Shown: positions 8,205-17,243, numbered from the stretch's first letter. The stretch is DNA of 64,000 nucleotides from Phytopseudomonas seleniipraecipitans (GCF_900102335.1 NZ_FNBM01000012.1:1-64000); one strand, 5' to 3'. The notes: a model not told the origin generated them from the sequence alone. Numbers and translations are program-made.

Positions 8205-9325
8205 ACCCAACGCGGGTGGCGGATGTGATCGTCATCGGCGCCGGCATCATCGGCGCAGCCTGCGCCCGCGAGCTGGCCCGCCGTGGCCAGCAGGTGCTGG
8301 TGATCGATGCCGGCCTGCATGGCGCGACCGCTGCCGGCATGGGCCACCTGCTAGTGCTCGACGACAACCAGGCCGAACTCGACATCAGCCGCTACTCGGT
8401 GCGCCGCTGGCGCGAGCTGGGGCCGCAACTGCCGGACGACTGCGCCTACCGCAACAACGGCACCCTGTGGCTGGCCGCCAACGAGCAGGAACTGGCGGCG
8501 GCGGAAGCCAAGAGCGTGAACCTGCGTGCCGAGGGAATACGCTGCGAGATGGTGCCTGGCCACGCCTTGCAGGGGATGGAGCCGATTCTGCGTGACGGTC
8601 TGCACGGTGCCCTGCGCCTGCCGGACGACGGCATTCTCTACGCACCCAATACCGCGCGCTGGATGCTCGACGACGCGCGCGTCACCCAGCGCCGCGCGCG
8701 CGTCACCGAGCTGGACGGCAACCGCGTACGCCTCGACGATGGCGAGTGGCTGAGCGCCGACGCCGTGGTGCTCGCCAATGGCATCCAGGCGGTAGACCTG
8801 TGCCCAGAGCTGCCCATTGCGCCGAAAAAAGGTCATTTGCTGATCACCGACCGTTACCCACATCCGGTCACTCACACCATCACCGAGCTGAGCTACCTGA
8901 CCAGCGTGCACAACACCAGCGGCGCCTCAGTAGCCTGCAACATCCAGCCGCGCCCGACCGGCCAGCTGTTCATCGGCACCTCGCGGCAATTCGATAATCT
9001 GGATCCCGAAGTCGACGGCTGGCTGCTGGCCCGCATGCTCAAGCATGCCGCGAGCTACGCGCCGGGCCTGGGGCAACTCAACGGCATCCGCGCGTGGGCA
9101 GGCTTTCGCGCCGCCACGCCGGATGGCATGCCGCTGATTGGCGAACACCCTGCGCAGCCCGGTCTGTGGCTGGCGGTCGGCCATGAAGGTTTGGGTGTCA
9201 CCGCGGCGCCGGGCACCGCCGATTTACTGGCTGCGTTGCTGTTCAACGAGGCCGTGCCACTACCTGCGGCGGCTTATTCGCCGCGACGTTACCTGGGCCA
9301 CAGTGGAGAACCCGCGCATGCCTGA
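8201..9325 (+). CDS. lhpB: D-hydroxyproline dehydrogenase, beta subunit
   Basis: A 374-residue FAD oxidoreductase of the DAO/glycine oxidase type that should oxidise cis-4-hydroxy-D-proline to 1-pyrroline-4-hydroxy-2-carboxylate. The N-terminal dinucleotide fold is clear (IVIGAGIIGAACARELA). The start is set by ATGA overlap with the lhpA stop. In P. aeruginosa the enzyme is a complex of LhpB, LhpF and LhpE, and all three genes lie together here in the same order. Confidence 0.88.
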   Translation: MNPTRVADVIVIGAGIIGAACARELARRGQQVLVIDAGLHGATAAGMGHLLVLDDNQAELDISRYSVRRWRELGPQLPDDCAYRNNGTLWLAANEQELAAAEAKSVNLRAEGIRCEMVPGHALQGMEPILRDGLHGALRLPDDGILYAPNTARWMLDDARVTQRRARVTELDGNRVRLDDGEWLSADAVVLANGIQAVDLCPELPIAPKKGHLLITDRYPHPVTHTITELSYLTSVHNTSGASVACNIQPRPTGQLFIGTSRQFDNLDPEVDGWLLARMLKHAASYAPGLGQLNGIRAWAGFRAATPDGMPLIGEHPAQPGLWLAVGHEGLGVTAAPGTADLLAALLFNEAVPLPAAAYSPRRYLGHSGEPAHA

Positions 9326-9554
9326 CCTGCACCTCGACGGCCGCCCGCTCAGCGTAGCGCTCGGCACTACGGTCGCCGCAGCGTTGGCGCTGGGCAGCGA
9401 CGGCAGCGCGCGCACCTCGGTCAGCGGCCAGCGCCGGGCGCCGCTGTGCGGCATGGGCATTTGCCAGGAATGCCGGGTGACCATCGACGGCCTGCGCCGC
9501 CTGGCCTGCCAGACTCTGTGCCGCGACGGCATGCAGGTGGAGACGCGGCCATGA
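9318..9554 (+). CDS. lhpF: D-hydroxyproline dehydrogenase, [2Fe-2S] gamma subunit
   Basis: A 78-residue ferredoxin-like protein. A CGMGICQEC cluster motif and a later CQTLC supply the four cysteines for a plant-type [2Fe-2S] cluster. It probably passes electrons between the two flavin subunits of the heteromeric dehydrogenase. It overlaps lhpB by 8 bp and lhpE by 4 bp, so translation is likely coupled. Confidence 0.87.
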   Translation: MPDLHLDGRPLSVALGTTVAAALALGSDGSARTSVSGQRRAPLCGMGICQECRVTIDGLRRLACQTLCRDGMQVETRP

Positions 9555-10813
9555 GCGCACCGGCTGATGTACTGATCATCGGCGCGGGCCCGGCCGGCCT
9601 GTCGGCCGCACTGGCCGCCGCCAACGATGGCGCGCACGTGGTGCTGCTCGACGACAACCCGCTGCCCGGTGGGCAGATCTGGCGTGACGGCGTGCAGGCC
9701 AAGATCCCTGCGCAAGCCCGCCAACTGCGCGATGCGGTGGACAACCACGCCAGTATCCAGCGTCACGCCGGCACTCGCGTGGTGGCGCGTGCCGGCGCCA
9801 GCGCACTGCTGGTTGAAGATGCCGAGCGCGGCTGGCTGATCAGTTACCGTGCGCTGATCCTGTGCACCGGTGCGCGTGAGCTGTTACTGCCGTTTCCAGG
9901 CTGGACCTTGCCCGGTGTGACCGGCGCCGGCGGCTTGCAGGCGCTGATCAAGGGCGGGCTGCCGGTGGCCGGTGAGCGCATCGTGGTTGCTGGCAGCGGC
10001 CCGTTGCTGCTGGCCAGCGCTGGCACCGCGAAGCACAACGGCGCGCAGGTGGTGCGTATCGCCGAGCAGGCCGCGCTGGGCGCTGTCGCGGCCTTCGCCC
10101 TGCAACTGCCACGTTGGCCGCACAAGCTGCTGCAGTCGTTCAGCCTGTTCGATCCGCGCTATCGCAGCGGCACGCGGATCATCGCCGCGCTCGGCACGGA
10201 TCGCCTGGAAGGCGTGCGCCTGCAGCGCGGCAATAGCGTTGAAGAGCTGGAATGCGACCGCCTGGCCTGTGGTTTCGGCTTGATTGCCAACGTGCAACTT
10301 GCGCAGGCGCTCGGCTGTGCGCTGGGTAACAACGCCGTCCAGGTGGATGCCTGGCAGGCAACCTCTGTAAGCGGCATCTACGCCGCTGGCGAATGCACCG
10401 GTTTCGGCGGTAGCGAACTGGCACTCGTCGAAGGATGCATCGCTGGGCATGTCGCGGCCGGCAACCGCCAGGCGGCACAGCGTCTATGGCCCGGTCGCAG
10501 GCGCTGGCAGCGATTCGCCGACGCGCTGAATAAGCACTTCGTCCTCGATCCGGCTCTCAAACATCTGGCCGAGCCCGACACCCTCCTATGCCGCTGCGAG
10601 GACGTGCCGTACGCGGCGGTAGCCGCTCACACCAACTGGCGTGAAGCCAAGCTGGCAACTCGCTGCGGCATGGGCGCTTGCCAGGGCCGGATATGCGGGG
10701 CGGCGACCCAATACCTGTTCGACTGGCAGCCTGCGACGCCACGCCCGCCGTTCGGGCCGACGCGCATCGACACGCTCATGCAGCTGAAAGGCTCGACGCA
10801 GAGCGGACATTGA
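9551..10813 (+). CDS. lhpE: D-hydroxyproline dehydrogenase, alpha subunit
   Basis: A 420-residue pyridine-nucleotide-disulphide-type FAD protein. The N-terminus carries VLIIGAGPAGLSAALAAA, and a C-terminal BFD-like [2Fe-2S] domain has LLCRCEDV and later RCGMGACQGRIC (about 350-395). It resembles HcnB/OoxA-type subunits. The start is fixed by ATGA overlap with lhpF. It ends the lhpABFE operon; a small RNA gene follows on the same strand. Confidence 0.88.
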   Translation: MSAPADVLIIGAGPAGLSAALAAANDGAHVVLLDDNPLPGGQIWRDGVQAKIPAQARQLRDAVDNHASIQRHAGTRVVARAGASALLVEDAERGWLISYRALILCTGARELLLPFPGWTLPGVTGAGGLQALIKGGLPVAGERIVVAGSGPLLLASAGTAKHNGAQVVRIAEQAALGAVAAFALQLPRWPHKLLQSFSLFDPRYRSGTRIIAALGTDRLEGVRLQRGNSVEELECDRLACGFGLIANVQLAQALGCALGNNAVQVDAWQATSVSGIYAAGECTGFGGSELALVEGCIAGHVAAGNRQAAQRLWPGRRRWQRFADALNKHFVLDPALKHLAEPDTLLCRCEDVPYAAVAAHTNWREAKLATRCGMGACQGRICGAATQYLFDWQPATPRPPFGPTRIDTLMQLKGSTQSGH

Positions 10814-10854
10814 CGCAGTGGCGCTTCAACAATGTGTTTCAGCCTCAACCAAAC

Positions 10855-10881
10855 GGTAACAATTCGGGGTAGCGCGGTAAC
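10855..10881 (+). promoter_or_regulatory. direct repeats upstream of the sRNA promoter
   Basis: CGGTAACA and CGGTAACG occur 21 bp apart (GGTAAC at 10855-10860 and 10876-10881), about 80-100 bp upstream of the -24 element. That position suits enhancer sites for a sigma-54 activator. Known Crc-type sRNAs are activated by CbrB, so CbrB is the natural candidate; this is inference. Confidence 0.4.
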
Positions 10882-10955
10882 GCTTTACACGGAGAGAGGC
10901 GCCATAGAAAAAGCCTAAAAACAATAAAGCATTGAAAAATAACGATATTCCAAAA

Positions 10956-10972
10956 GTGGCACAGGATATGCT
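10956..10972 (+). promoter_or_regulatory. sigma-54 promoter of the Crc-type sRNA
   Basis: TGGCAC at 10957-10962 and TGCT at 10969-10972 match the -24/-12 consensus, with GG and GC 12 bp apart. Transcription should start near 10983. There is no ORF with a plausible start downstream before the terminator at 11293. Confidence 0.75.
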
Positions 10973-10982
10973 CTATGTTTCG

Positions 10983-11318
10983 CACAACAAAAATAACAAG
11001 ACACACCCCATAACAAGAACAAGACAACGGCTCTAGCATAAGAAAGACAAAATCGCAGAGACGCAGCTAACTGATTTCTTTGGAGAGGACCGCCCTCGGG
11101 CTTGTACCGCAACCGGGTCGAGAACAATAAAACTGCTTTGTAAGGCAGCGACAGACGGGTTGGATCTCAGGATCACGGCAACATCAGCGTCCAAACAAAT
11201 CCGTTCGCTCTTGGCTTCCTTTGGGAGCCTCGGCTAAAACAAGAACAAAAGGCCGGTAGCACTAATAAGAACGATGATTCGAACAAAATTTAGGGGGAGC
11301 TTCGGCTCCCCCTTGTGC
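10983..11318 (+). ncRNA. CrcZ/CrcY-family small RNA sequestering Hfq-Crc
   Basis: The roughly 335-nt stretch between the sigma-54 promoter and a strong terminator has no credible ORF but many AAnAAnAA motifs, the A-rich signature bound by Hfq with Crc. Matches include 10986-10993, 10992-10999, 11012-11019, 11123-11130, 11238-11245 and 11264-11271. CrcZ, CrcY and CrcX of Pseudomonas have this size, promoter type, repeated A-rich motifs and 3' terminator. It should relieve catabolite repression on poor carbon sources. Its position inside the hydroxyproline cluster differs from crcZ, which follows cbrB, so CrcY-like is more likely. Name and function are inferred from architecture. Confidence 0.75.
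11293..11318 (+). terminator. Rho-independent terminator of the sRNA
   Basis: GGGGGAGC, a TTCG tetraloop and GCTCCCCC (11293-11312) form an 8-bp GC-rich hairpin followed by TTGTGCTTT. It ends the small RNA 160 bp before the next gene. Confidence 0.85.
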
Positions 11319-11479
11319 TTTCTGGCATTCAGCCAAGCTGTTTTTTCCCGACTTGAAACCAATACCGCCGCTACTGGGCTGCCATACGACGCCTGAGGCA
11401 CAGCTTCGCACGCTACGCCTGTTCTTCAATCGCCCACACCGCTACGCTTTGCGCTTCCGGATCATGCTGCGATCGCCCC

Positions 11480-12229
11480 ATGCACAGCCTCTTCACCGCA
11501 ACGCCACATGCTGACCTGCCGACCTTGATCAGCGCCCTGCAACAGATCGAGCCATTGCTCGATGCGATGCCTGACGTGGTGTTTTTCATCAAGGACATGC
11601 AGACCCGCTACGCCCTGGTCAACCAGACATTGGCGCAGCGGCTGGGCTACAAGAGCAAAGGTCAACTGCTGGGGATGATCGCCGAACAGGTGTTCCCGGC
11701 CCGATTCGGCCCGTCCTATACGGCGCAGGACCGGCGTGTCCTCAAAGACGGCAACGCGCTCGCCGAGCAGCTGGAGCTGCACCTCTATTACGGCAACCAG
11801 CCCGTGTGGTGCCTGACCAGCAAACTGGCGCTGCGCAACCCGGCGGGCGAGATCATCGGCCTGGCCGGAATCTCCCGCGATGTACAGCTGCCGCAATCCA
11901 GCCATCCGGCTTATCCGAAGCTGGCAGCGGTAGACGCCCATATTCGCGAGCACTTCGCCCGGCCGATCAGCCTCGCCGAACTCACCGAGTTGGCGGGCCT
12001 GTCGGTGGCGCAGCTGGAGCGCCACTGCAAACGCATCTTTCAGCTCACGCCACGACAGATGATCCACAAGGCACGCCTCGGCGAGGCCAGCCGCCTGCTG
12101 CAGCAGGACCTGCCCATCACCGAAATCGCCCTGCGTTGCGGGTATACCGACCACAGCGCCTTCAGCCGCCAGTTCCGTGCGCTTACCGGCCTTACGCCCA
12201 GCCAGTTCCGCGACTCGCATAACGGCTGA
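11480..12229 (+). CDS. lhpR: PAS-AraC family regulator, LhpR-like
   Basis: A 249-residue transcription factor with an N-terminal PAS domain (about 22-135, DAMPDVVFFIKDMQTRYALVN) and a C-terminal AraC HTH domain (about 155-246, ITEIALRCGYTDHSAFSRQF). The hydroxyproline activator LhpR of P. aeruginosa has this build and location. It probably senses a catabolic intermediate and activates the neighbouring lhp genes. No good Shine-Dalgarno precedes the ATG, so the start is moderately sure. Confidence 0.8.
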   Translation: MHSLFTATPHADLPTLISALQQIEPLLDAMPDVVFFIKDMQTRYALVNQTLAQRLGYKSKGQLLGMIAEQVFPARFGPSYTAQDRRVLKDGNALAEQLELHLYYGNQPVWCLTSKLALRNPAGEIIGLAGISRDVQLPQSSHPAYPKLAAVDAHIREHFARPISLAELTELAGLSVAQLERHCKRIFQLTPRQMIHKARLGEASRLLQQDLPITEIALRCGYTDHSAFSRQFRALTGLTPSQFRDSHNG

Positions 12230-12374
12230 TACCTGCTAGTGTTCCGAAACGGGGCGCTGGCGAGATGACACTGCTCCTATCTGTAACATCCGGCCTACGG
12301 CCCAGACCGCTGGCTTCCTCCCCCGTTGCAGCTCAACCCGCGCCCCACAGGCCATACACGCATAAGCACCGAAA

Positions 12375-12391
12375 CAGGCACAGCCATTGCA
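12375..12391 (+). promoter_or_regulatory. candidate sigma-54 promoter of the ABC importer operon
   Basis: AGGCAC (12376-12381) and TTGCA (12387-12391) fit the -24/-12 pattern with GG and GC exactly 12 bp apart; the first T of the -24 box is A. The start point near 12402 would fall inside the CGTATACG palindrome. Confidence 0.5.
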
Positions 12392-12394
12392 TAT

Positions 12395-12416
12395 GAAATA
12401 TCGTATACGAAATTTC
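12395..12416. promoter_or_regulatory. GntR-type operator, copy 1
   Basis: A 22-bp inverted repeat centred on TCGTATACGA with GAAAT and ATTTC ends, broken by one mismatched pair. The core fits the TNGTATACNA pattern of FadR/VanR-type GntR regulators. A second copy lies before the DapA-like gene at 18648. No GntR gene is in the window, so the cognate regulator is elsewhere or unknown. Confidence 0.6.
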
Positions 12417-12450
12417 CTATAACTATTGTCTGCACACTTTCGAGGCCCCT

Positions 12451-13269
12451 ATGAAAAATCCCGCTTTTGCCGTAGCCCTCAGCGCAGTACTCAGTACCAC
12501 CCTGATTGGCACCGCCCACGCCGACAAACTCGATTCGATCATCGAATCCGGCAAGCTGCGCTGCGCCGTAACCCTGGACTTCCCACCGATGGGTTCGCGT
12601 GACGACAAGAACCAGCCAATCGGCTTTGACGTCGATTACTGCAACGATCTCGCCAAGGTCCTCGGCGTCGAAGCAGAAGTGGTTGAAACACCCTTCCCGG
12701 ATCGTATTCCCGCGCTGGTTTCGGGGCGTGCCGACGTGATCGTCGCCTCCACCTCCGACACCCTGGAACGCGCCAAGACCGTAGGCCTGACCGTGCCCTA
12801 CTTCGCCTTCCAGATGGTCGTGCTGACCCGCGACGATGCCGGCGTCAACAGCTACGAGGATCTCAAAGGCAAGGCAGTGGGTAACACCAGTGGTACCTAC
12901 GAAGCCATTGCTCTGGAGAAAGACGTGAAGGCCTGGGGCGGCGGCAGCTTCCGCGCCTATCAGTCGCAGAACGACACCATCCTCGCCGTCGCACAGGGCC
13001 ACATCGCCGCCACCGTGGTGACTAACACCGTAGCTGCCGCCACCCTCAAGTCTGGCAAGTACAAGGGCTTGAAAGTGGTCGGTGATGCGCCCTACGTCGT
13101 CGATTACGTGTCTCTCGCAGCCAAGCGCGACGAGTACGGCCTGATCAACTACCTCAACCTGTTCGTCAACCAGCAGGTGCGCAACGGCCGCTATGAAGAA
13201 CTGTGGAAGAAGTGGGTAGGTGACGAGATCAAACCGGCCAACCTGACTGTGCCGGGCGTGTACTACTGA
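12451..13269 (+). CDS. periplasmic amino-acid-binding protein (hydroxyproline ABC importer)
   Basis: A 272-residue family 3 solute-binding protein with a signal peptide (about 1-24, ending IGTAHA) and the motif GFDVDYCNDLAKVLG. It should capture hydroxyproline or a similar amino acid for the two permeases and the ATPase encoded downstream. Position and order match the P. aeruginosa lhp transporter. The preceding 220 bp carry a candidate sigma-54 promoter and a GntR-type operator. Substrate is inferred from context. Confidence 0.85.
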   Translation: MKNPAFAVALSAVLSTTLIGTAHADKLDSIIESGKLRCAVTLDFPPMGSRDDKNQPIGFDVDYCNDLAKVLGVEAEVVETPFPDRIPALVSGRADVIVASTSDTLERAKTVGLTVPYFAFQMVVLTRDDAGVNSYEDLKGKAVGNTSGTYEAIALEKDVKAWGGGSFRAYQSQNDTILAVAQGHIAATVVTNTVAAATLKSGKYKGLKVVGDAPYVVDYVSLAAKRDEYGLINYLNLFVNQQVRNGRYEELWKKWVGDEIKPANLTVPGVYY

Positions 13270-13365
13270 TCAACGCACCACTGCGCCGTCACTGGCGGCG
13301 CATTCCACCCCTTTTCGCTCGCGTGCCCCGGTGGCGCCGAGCTTTTGCCCACGGCGGAGCCCTTG

Positions 13366-15177
13366 ATGACAGCAGTCGCGGATCACACCTCGCCCGCCCC
13401 TGAAGCGTGCGCGCTCCAGGGCCGCAGCCTGGTCGCCGGCCGCGCCGAGGGTGAGTTGCTGTTCGCCGAGATGGGCCTGAGTTTCTGGGGCGGCGTCGAC
13501 CCGTTCACGGGCGAGGTGATCGACCGGCATCACCCGCTCAGTGGCCAGAATCTGGCGGGCCGCGTACTGGCGATTCCCAGCGGTCGCGGCTCCTGCACCG
13601 GCAGCAGCGTGATGATGGAGCTGCTCAGCGGCGAGTACGCGCCCAGCGCCCTGGTGCTGGCCGAGGCCGACGAGATCCTCACCCTTGGTGTGCTGGTGGC
13701 CGAGCTGCTGTTCCAGCGCTCCATCGCTGTGCTGTGCATCGGCCATGAAGCCTTCACCCACTTGCGTGGCCAGGCTTACGCCCGGCTGGACGGTGATCGG
13801 CTGCAGCTTTATCCACAGTCCCCCGCCGATGCCCGGCCAACAGGTGTGGCTTCAATACATCAGCAGCCGCTGTTCGCCAGCGCCCTGCAACTGAGCGAAA
13901 GCGACCGTGCACTGCTCGACGGCCGCCACGGCAAGGCTGCGCAAGTGGCCATGCAGTTGGTGTTGCGCATGGCCGAGCTGCAGGGCGCCAGCGAATTGCT
14001 GGACGTTACCCAGGCGCATATTGATGGCTGCATCTACACCGGCCCGGCCAGCCTGCGTTTTGCCGAGCAACTGGTGGCCTGGGGCGCCAGCGTACGGGTG
14101 CCGACCACGCTCAACTCGATATCCGTGGACCAGCGCCGCTGGCGCGCTCTAGGCATCGACGCCACCTTCGGCGAGCCGGCCAGCGCACTCGGCGATGCCT
14201 ACATGGCCATGGGTGCGCAGCTCAGCTTCACCTGTGCCCCCTACCTGCTCGATAGCGCGCCTGCTGAAGGCGAGCAGATCGTCTGGGCCGAGTCCAACGC
14301 GGTGGTCTACGCCAACAGCGTGCTCGGGGCACGGACCCTGAAGTACCCCGACTACCTGGATATCTGCATCGCCCTCACCGGTCGGGCGCCCAACGTCGGC
14401 TGCCACCAGGACGAACACCGCATGGCCAGCCTGCAGATCGAGCTGCCAAAGCTCGTCGAACTGGACGATGCCTTCTACCCGGTGCTCGGCTACCACGTCG
14501 GCCTGTTGTGCGGCAGTCGCATTCCGCTGATCCGCGGCCTGGAGAAGGCGCAGCCGAGCCTGGACGATCTCAAGGCCTTTGGCGCGGCCTTCGCCACCAG
14601 CTCGGCAGCACCGCTGTTCCATATCGCCGGGGTGACGCCGGAAGCCAAGGACCCACAGAACGTTATCCACAGCGGCCAGCCGACGCCAACCGAGCGGGTC
14701 ACTCTCGTCGATCTGCACCGTAGCTGGGATGAACTGAACAGCGCTGAGGAAGCCGAGGTGGGTCTGATCGCTCTCGGCAATCCGCATTTCTCGCTCAGTG
14801 AATTTGCCCGCCTCGCCACACTGTGCCGCGGGCTCAGCAAGCACCCTGACGTCAGCCTGGTGGTCACCTGCGGCCGGGCGATTCTCGAACAGGCCCGCGC
14901 GGCCGGTCATATCGCCGTGCTGGAAGCTTTCGGCGCGACGCTGGTGACCGATACCTGCTGGTGCATGCTCGGCGAGCCGGTGGTGCCGACGGGTTGCCGC
15001 ACCCTGATGACCAATTCGGGCAAATACGCCCACTACGCGCCAGGGCTGGTCGGCCGTTCGGTGCACTTCGCCAGTCTGGCCGAGTGCGTCGACGCCGCCT
15101 GCTCCGGCCAGGCCAGCGGCCGCCTGCCGCACTGGCTGCAACCCGCTTCCCCGGTGGAGAACCCCACGCATGTTTGA
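13366..15177 (+). CDS. aconitase X, probable cis-3-hydroxy-L-proline dehydratase
   Basis: A 603-residue fused aconitase-X protein. The small swivel domain (about 1-140, with PSGRGSCTGSSVMMELL) precedes the large domain (about 150-595, with VPTTLNSISVD). Fused bacterial members (type I AcnX) in hydroxyproline clusters dehydrate cis-3-hydroxy-L-proline to 1-pyrroline-2-carboxylate. The ATG at 13366 has GGAG at good spacing; an upstream TTG is less likely. It lies inside the ABC importer operon and overlaps the first permease gene by 8 bp. The enzyme is confidently assigned to the family; its substrate is inferred from context. Confidence 0.83.
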   Translation: MTAVADHTSPAPEACALQGRSLVAGRAEGELLFAEMGLSFWGGVDPFTGEVIDRHHPLSGQNLAGRVLAIPSGRGSCTGSSVMMELLSGEYAPSALVLAEADEILTLGVLVAELLFQRSIAVLCIGHEAFTHLRGQAYARLDGDRLQLYPQSPADARPTGVASIHQQPLFASALQLSESDRALLDGRHGKAAQVAMQLVLRMAELQGASELLDVTQAHIDGCIYTGPASLRFAEQLVAWGASVRVPTTLNSISVDQRRWRALGIDATFGEPASALGDAYMAMGAQLSFTCAPYLLDSAPAEGEQIVWAESNAVVYANSVLGARTLKYPDYLDICIALTGRAPNVGCHQDEHRMASLQIELPKLVELDDAFYPVLGYHVGLLCGSRIPLIRGLEKAQPSLDDLKAFGAAFATSSAAPLFHIAGVTPEAKDPQNVIHSGQPTPTERVTLVDLHRSWDELNSAEEAEVGLIALGNPHFSLSEFARLATLCRGLSKHPDVSLVVTCGRAILEQARAAGHIAVLEAFGATLVTDTCWCMLGEPVVPTGCRTLMTNSGKYAHYAPGLVGRSVHFASLAECVDAACSGQASGRLPHWLQPASPVENPTHV

Positions 15178-15835
15178 CTACACCTTCCATTGGCGCCAGG
15201 CATTCAAGGCATTGCCCGACATGCTCGCCGGCGCCTGGGTGACCTTCGAGACGGCTGCCCTGTCGATGATCTTCGGCGTGCTCATCGCCCTCGCCCTGAC
15301 GGTCATGCGTGAGCTGAAGAACCCAGTGGCCCGCGGCTTCGCCAACGGCTGGGTATCGATCGCGCGAAACACGCCGTCGCTGTTCCAGATCTACATCCTG
15401 TACTTCGGCCTGGGCTCGATGGGTTGGCACGTCAGCTCCTGGGTCGCGCTGCTGGCCGGCATCACCTTCAACAACGCTGGCTACCTGGCAGAGAACTTTC
15501 GCGGTGGCCTCAAGGCGGTGCCCGACACCCAGGTGCGCGCCGCGCGTTCGCTGGGCATGAGCGCCTTCCAGGCCTACCGGATGATCGTCGTGCCGCAGCT
15601 GCTGCGCATCGTCTTCTACCCGCTGACCAACCAGATGGTCTGGGCCGTGCTGATGACCTCGCTGGGGGTGATCGTCGGCCTCAACAACGACCTCACCGGC
15701 GTCACCCAGGACTACAACGTCAAAACCTTCCGCACCTTCGAGTTCTTCGCCATCGCGGCGGTGCTGTATTACCTGATCGCCAAGGCGATCGTAGCGGTAG
15801 CCCGGCTGCTGGCCTGGCGCCTGTTCCGTTACTGA
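15170..15835 (+). CDS. amino acid ABC transporter permease 1
   Basis: A 221-residue HisM/HisQ-type inner-membrane permease. Several hydrophobic segments and the cytoplasmic EAA-like loop (VRAARSLGMSAFQAYRMIVVPQ region, about 123-145) that docks the ATPase are visible. It overlaps the AcnX gene end, so expression is coupled. Confidence 0.87.
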   Translation: MFDYTFHWRQAFKALPDMLAGAWVTFETAALSMIFGVLIALALTVMRELKNPVARGFANGWVSIARNTPSLFQIYILYFGLGSMGWHVSSWVALLAGITFNNAGYLAENFRGGLKAVPDTQVRAARSLGMSAFQAYRMIVVPQLLRIVFYPLTNQMVWAVLMTSLGVIVGLNNDLTGVTQDYNVKTFRTFEFFAIAAVLYYLIAKAIVAVARLLAWRLFRY

Positions 15836-15848
15836 GGAAGCACAGACC

Positions 15849-16499
15849 ATGTTCGATACCAGCTTCACCTGGAACGATTTCCTCTACCTGCTCGACGGCG
15901 CCTGGGTCACCCTGCAGTTGACCTTCTGGGCCATCCTGCTGGGCTCCTTCGCCGGCCTGCTGTTCGGCCTGCTGCGTGCCCTGCTGCCGCGCGCCACACT
16001 ACCGCTGGCCTGGGTACTCGACGTGTTTCGCAGCGTGCCACTGCTCATCCAGTTCGTGCTGTTCAACTCGTTCAAGAGCATCGCCGGCATCGACATCAGC
16101 GCCTTTGCGGTGGGCTGCATCGTGCTGGGCATCTACGCCGCCGCGTATTTCACCGAGATCGTGCGGGCCGGTGTGCTGTCGGTGCCCTTTACCCTGCGCC
16201 GCGCCAGCCGCTCCCTGGGCCTGAGCTACCTGCAGGACCTGCGCTACATCGTCCTGCCGATGGCCACCCGGGTGGCCTTTCCCGGCTGGCTGAACCTGGT
16301 GCTCAGCGTCATGAAAGACACCGCGCTGGTGATGTGGATCGGCATCGTCGAGCTGCTGCGCGCCTCGCAAACCATCGTCACGCGCATTCAAGAGCCGCTG
16401 CTGGTGCTGTGCATCGCCGGCCTCATCTACTACGTCATGAGCCTGGTGGTCGCCCAACTGGGCGCACGGCTGGAAAAAAGGTGGCAGGAAAATGATTGA
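15849..16499 (+). CDS. amino acid ABC transporter permease 2
   Basis: A 216-residue partner permease of the same family. The EAA-like loop includes LRRASRSLGLSYLQDLRYI. GAGG lies just upstream of the start, 13 bp after the first permease. Its stop overlaps the ATPase gene start by 8 bp. Together the two permeases would form the heterodimeric membrane channel. Confidence 0.87.
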   Translation: MFDTSFTWNDFLYLLDGAWVTLQLTFWAILLGSFAGLLFGLLRALLPRATLPLAWVLDVFRSVPLLIQFVLFNSFKSIAGIDISAFAVGCIVLGIYAAAYFTEIVRAGVLSVPFTLRRASRSLGLSYLQDLRYIVLPMATRVAFPGWLNLVLSVMKDTALVMWIGIVELLRASQTIVTRIQEPLLVLCIAGLIYYVMSLVVAQLGARLEKRWQEND

Positions 16500-17214
16500 G
16501 ATCGACAACGTACACAAATCCTTTGGCAGCCTCGATGTGATCAAGGGCGTCAGCCTGACCGTGAACAAGGGCGAAGTGGTGTCGATCATCGGCGGCTCGG
16601 GCTCCGGCAAATCGACCCTGCTGATGTGCATCAACGGCCTGGAATCGATCAAGAGCGGCAGCATCCGCGTTGACGGCACCGAAGTGCACGCACCGGGCAC
16701 CGACATCAACAAACTGCGCCAGAAGATCGGCATCGTGTTCCAGCAGTGGAACGCCTTCCCGCACCTCACCGTGCTGGAAAACGTCATGCTGGCGCCGCGC
16801 AAAGTGCTCGGCCTGAGCAAGCAGGAAGCCGAGGCCATCGCCGTGCAGCAGCTCACCCACGTGGGCCTGGCCGACAAGCTCAAGGTGTTCCCGGGCAAGC
16901 TCTCCGGCGGCCAGCAGCAGCGCATGGCGATCGCCCGCGCACTGGCCATGAGCCCTGACTACATGTTGTTCGACGAGGCCACCAGCGCCCTCGACCCGCA
17001 GCTGGTCGGCGAAGTGCTCGACACCATGCGCATGCTCGCCGAAGACGGCATGACCATGGTGCTGGTGACCCACGAGATTCGCTTCGCCCGTGACGTGTCC
17101 GACCGTGTGGCGTTCTTCCGCAACGGCCTGGTGCACGAGATCGGCGCGCCCGAACAAGTGCTCGGCAATCCGCAGAAGCCGGAAACCGCCGACTTCCTCA
17201 AATCGGTTCATTGA
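16492..17214 (+). CDS. amino acid ABC transporter ATP-binding protein
   Basis: A 240-residue GlnQ/HisP-type ATPase. Walker A GGSGSGKST (about 34-42), signature LSGGQQQR, Walker B MLFDEATSALDP and the switch His (VLVTHE) are intact. It completes the importer encoded from 12451. The next gene follows after a palindromic repeat. Confidence 0.92.
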   Translation: MIEIDNVHKSFGSLDVIKGVSLTVNKGEVVSIIGGSGSGKSTLLMCINGLESIKSGSIRVDGTEVHAPGTDINKLRQKIGIVFQQWNAFPHLTVLENVMLAPRKVLGLSKQEAEAIAVQQLTHVGLADKLKVFPGKLSGGQQQRMAIARALAMSPDYMLFDEATSALDPQLVGEVLDTMRMLAEDGMTMVLVTHEIRFARDVSDRVAFFRNGLVHEIGAPEQVLGNPQKPETADFLKSVH

Positions 17215-17243
17215 AAGCGACTTCACTGCCGCACAACAAACGA

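Noticed and set aside
10845..11127. short open frames over the sRNA region
   Set aside because: They lack ribosome sites and run against or across the sigma-54 promoter and A-rich RNA; the RNA explanation fits better.
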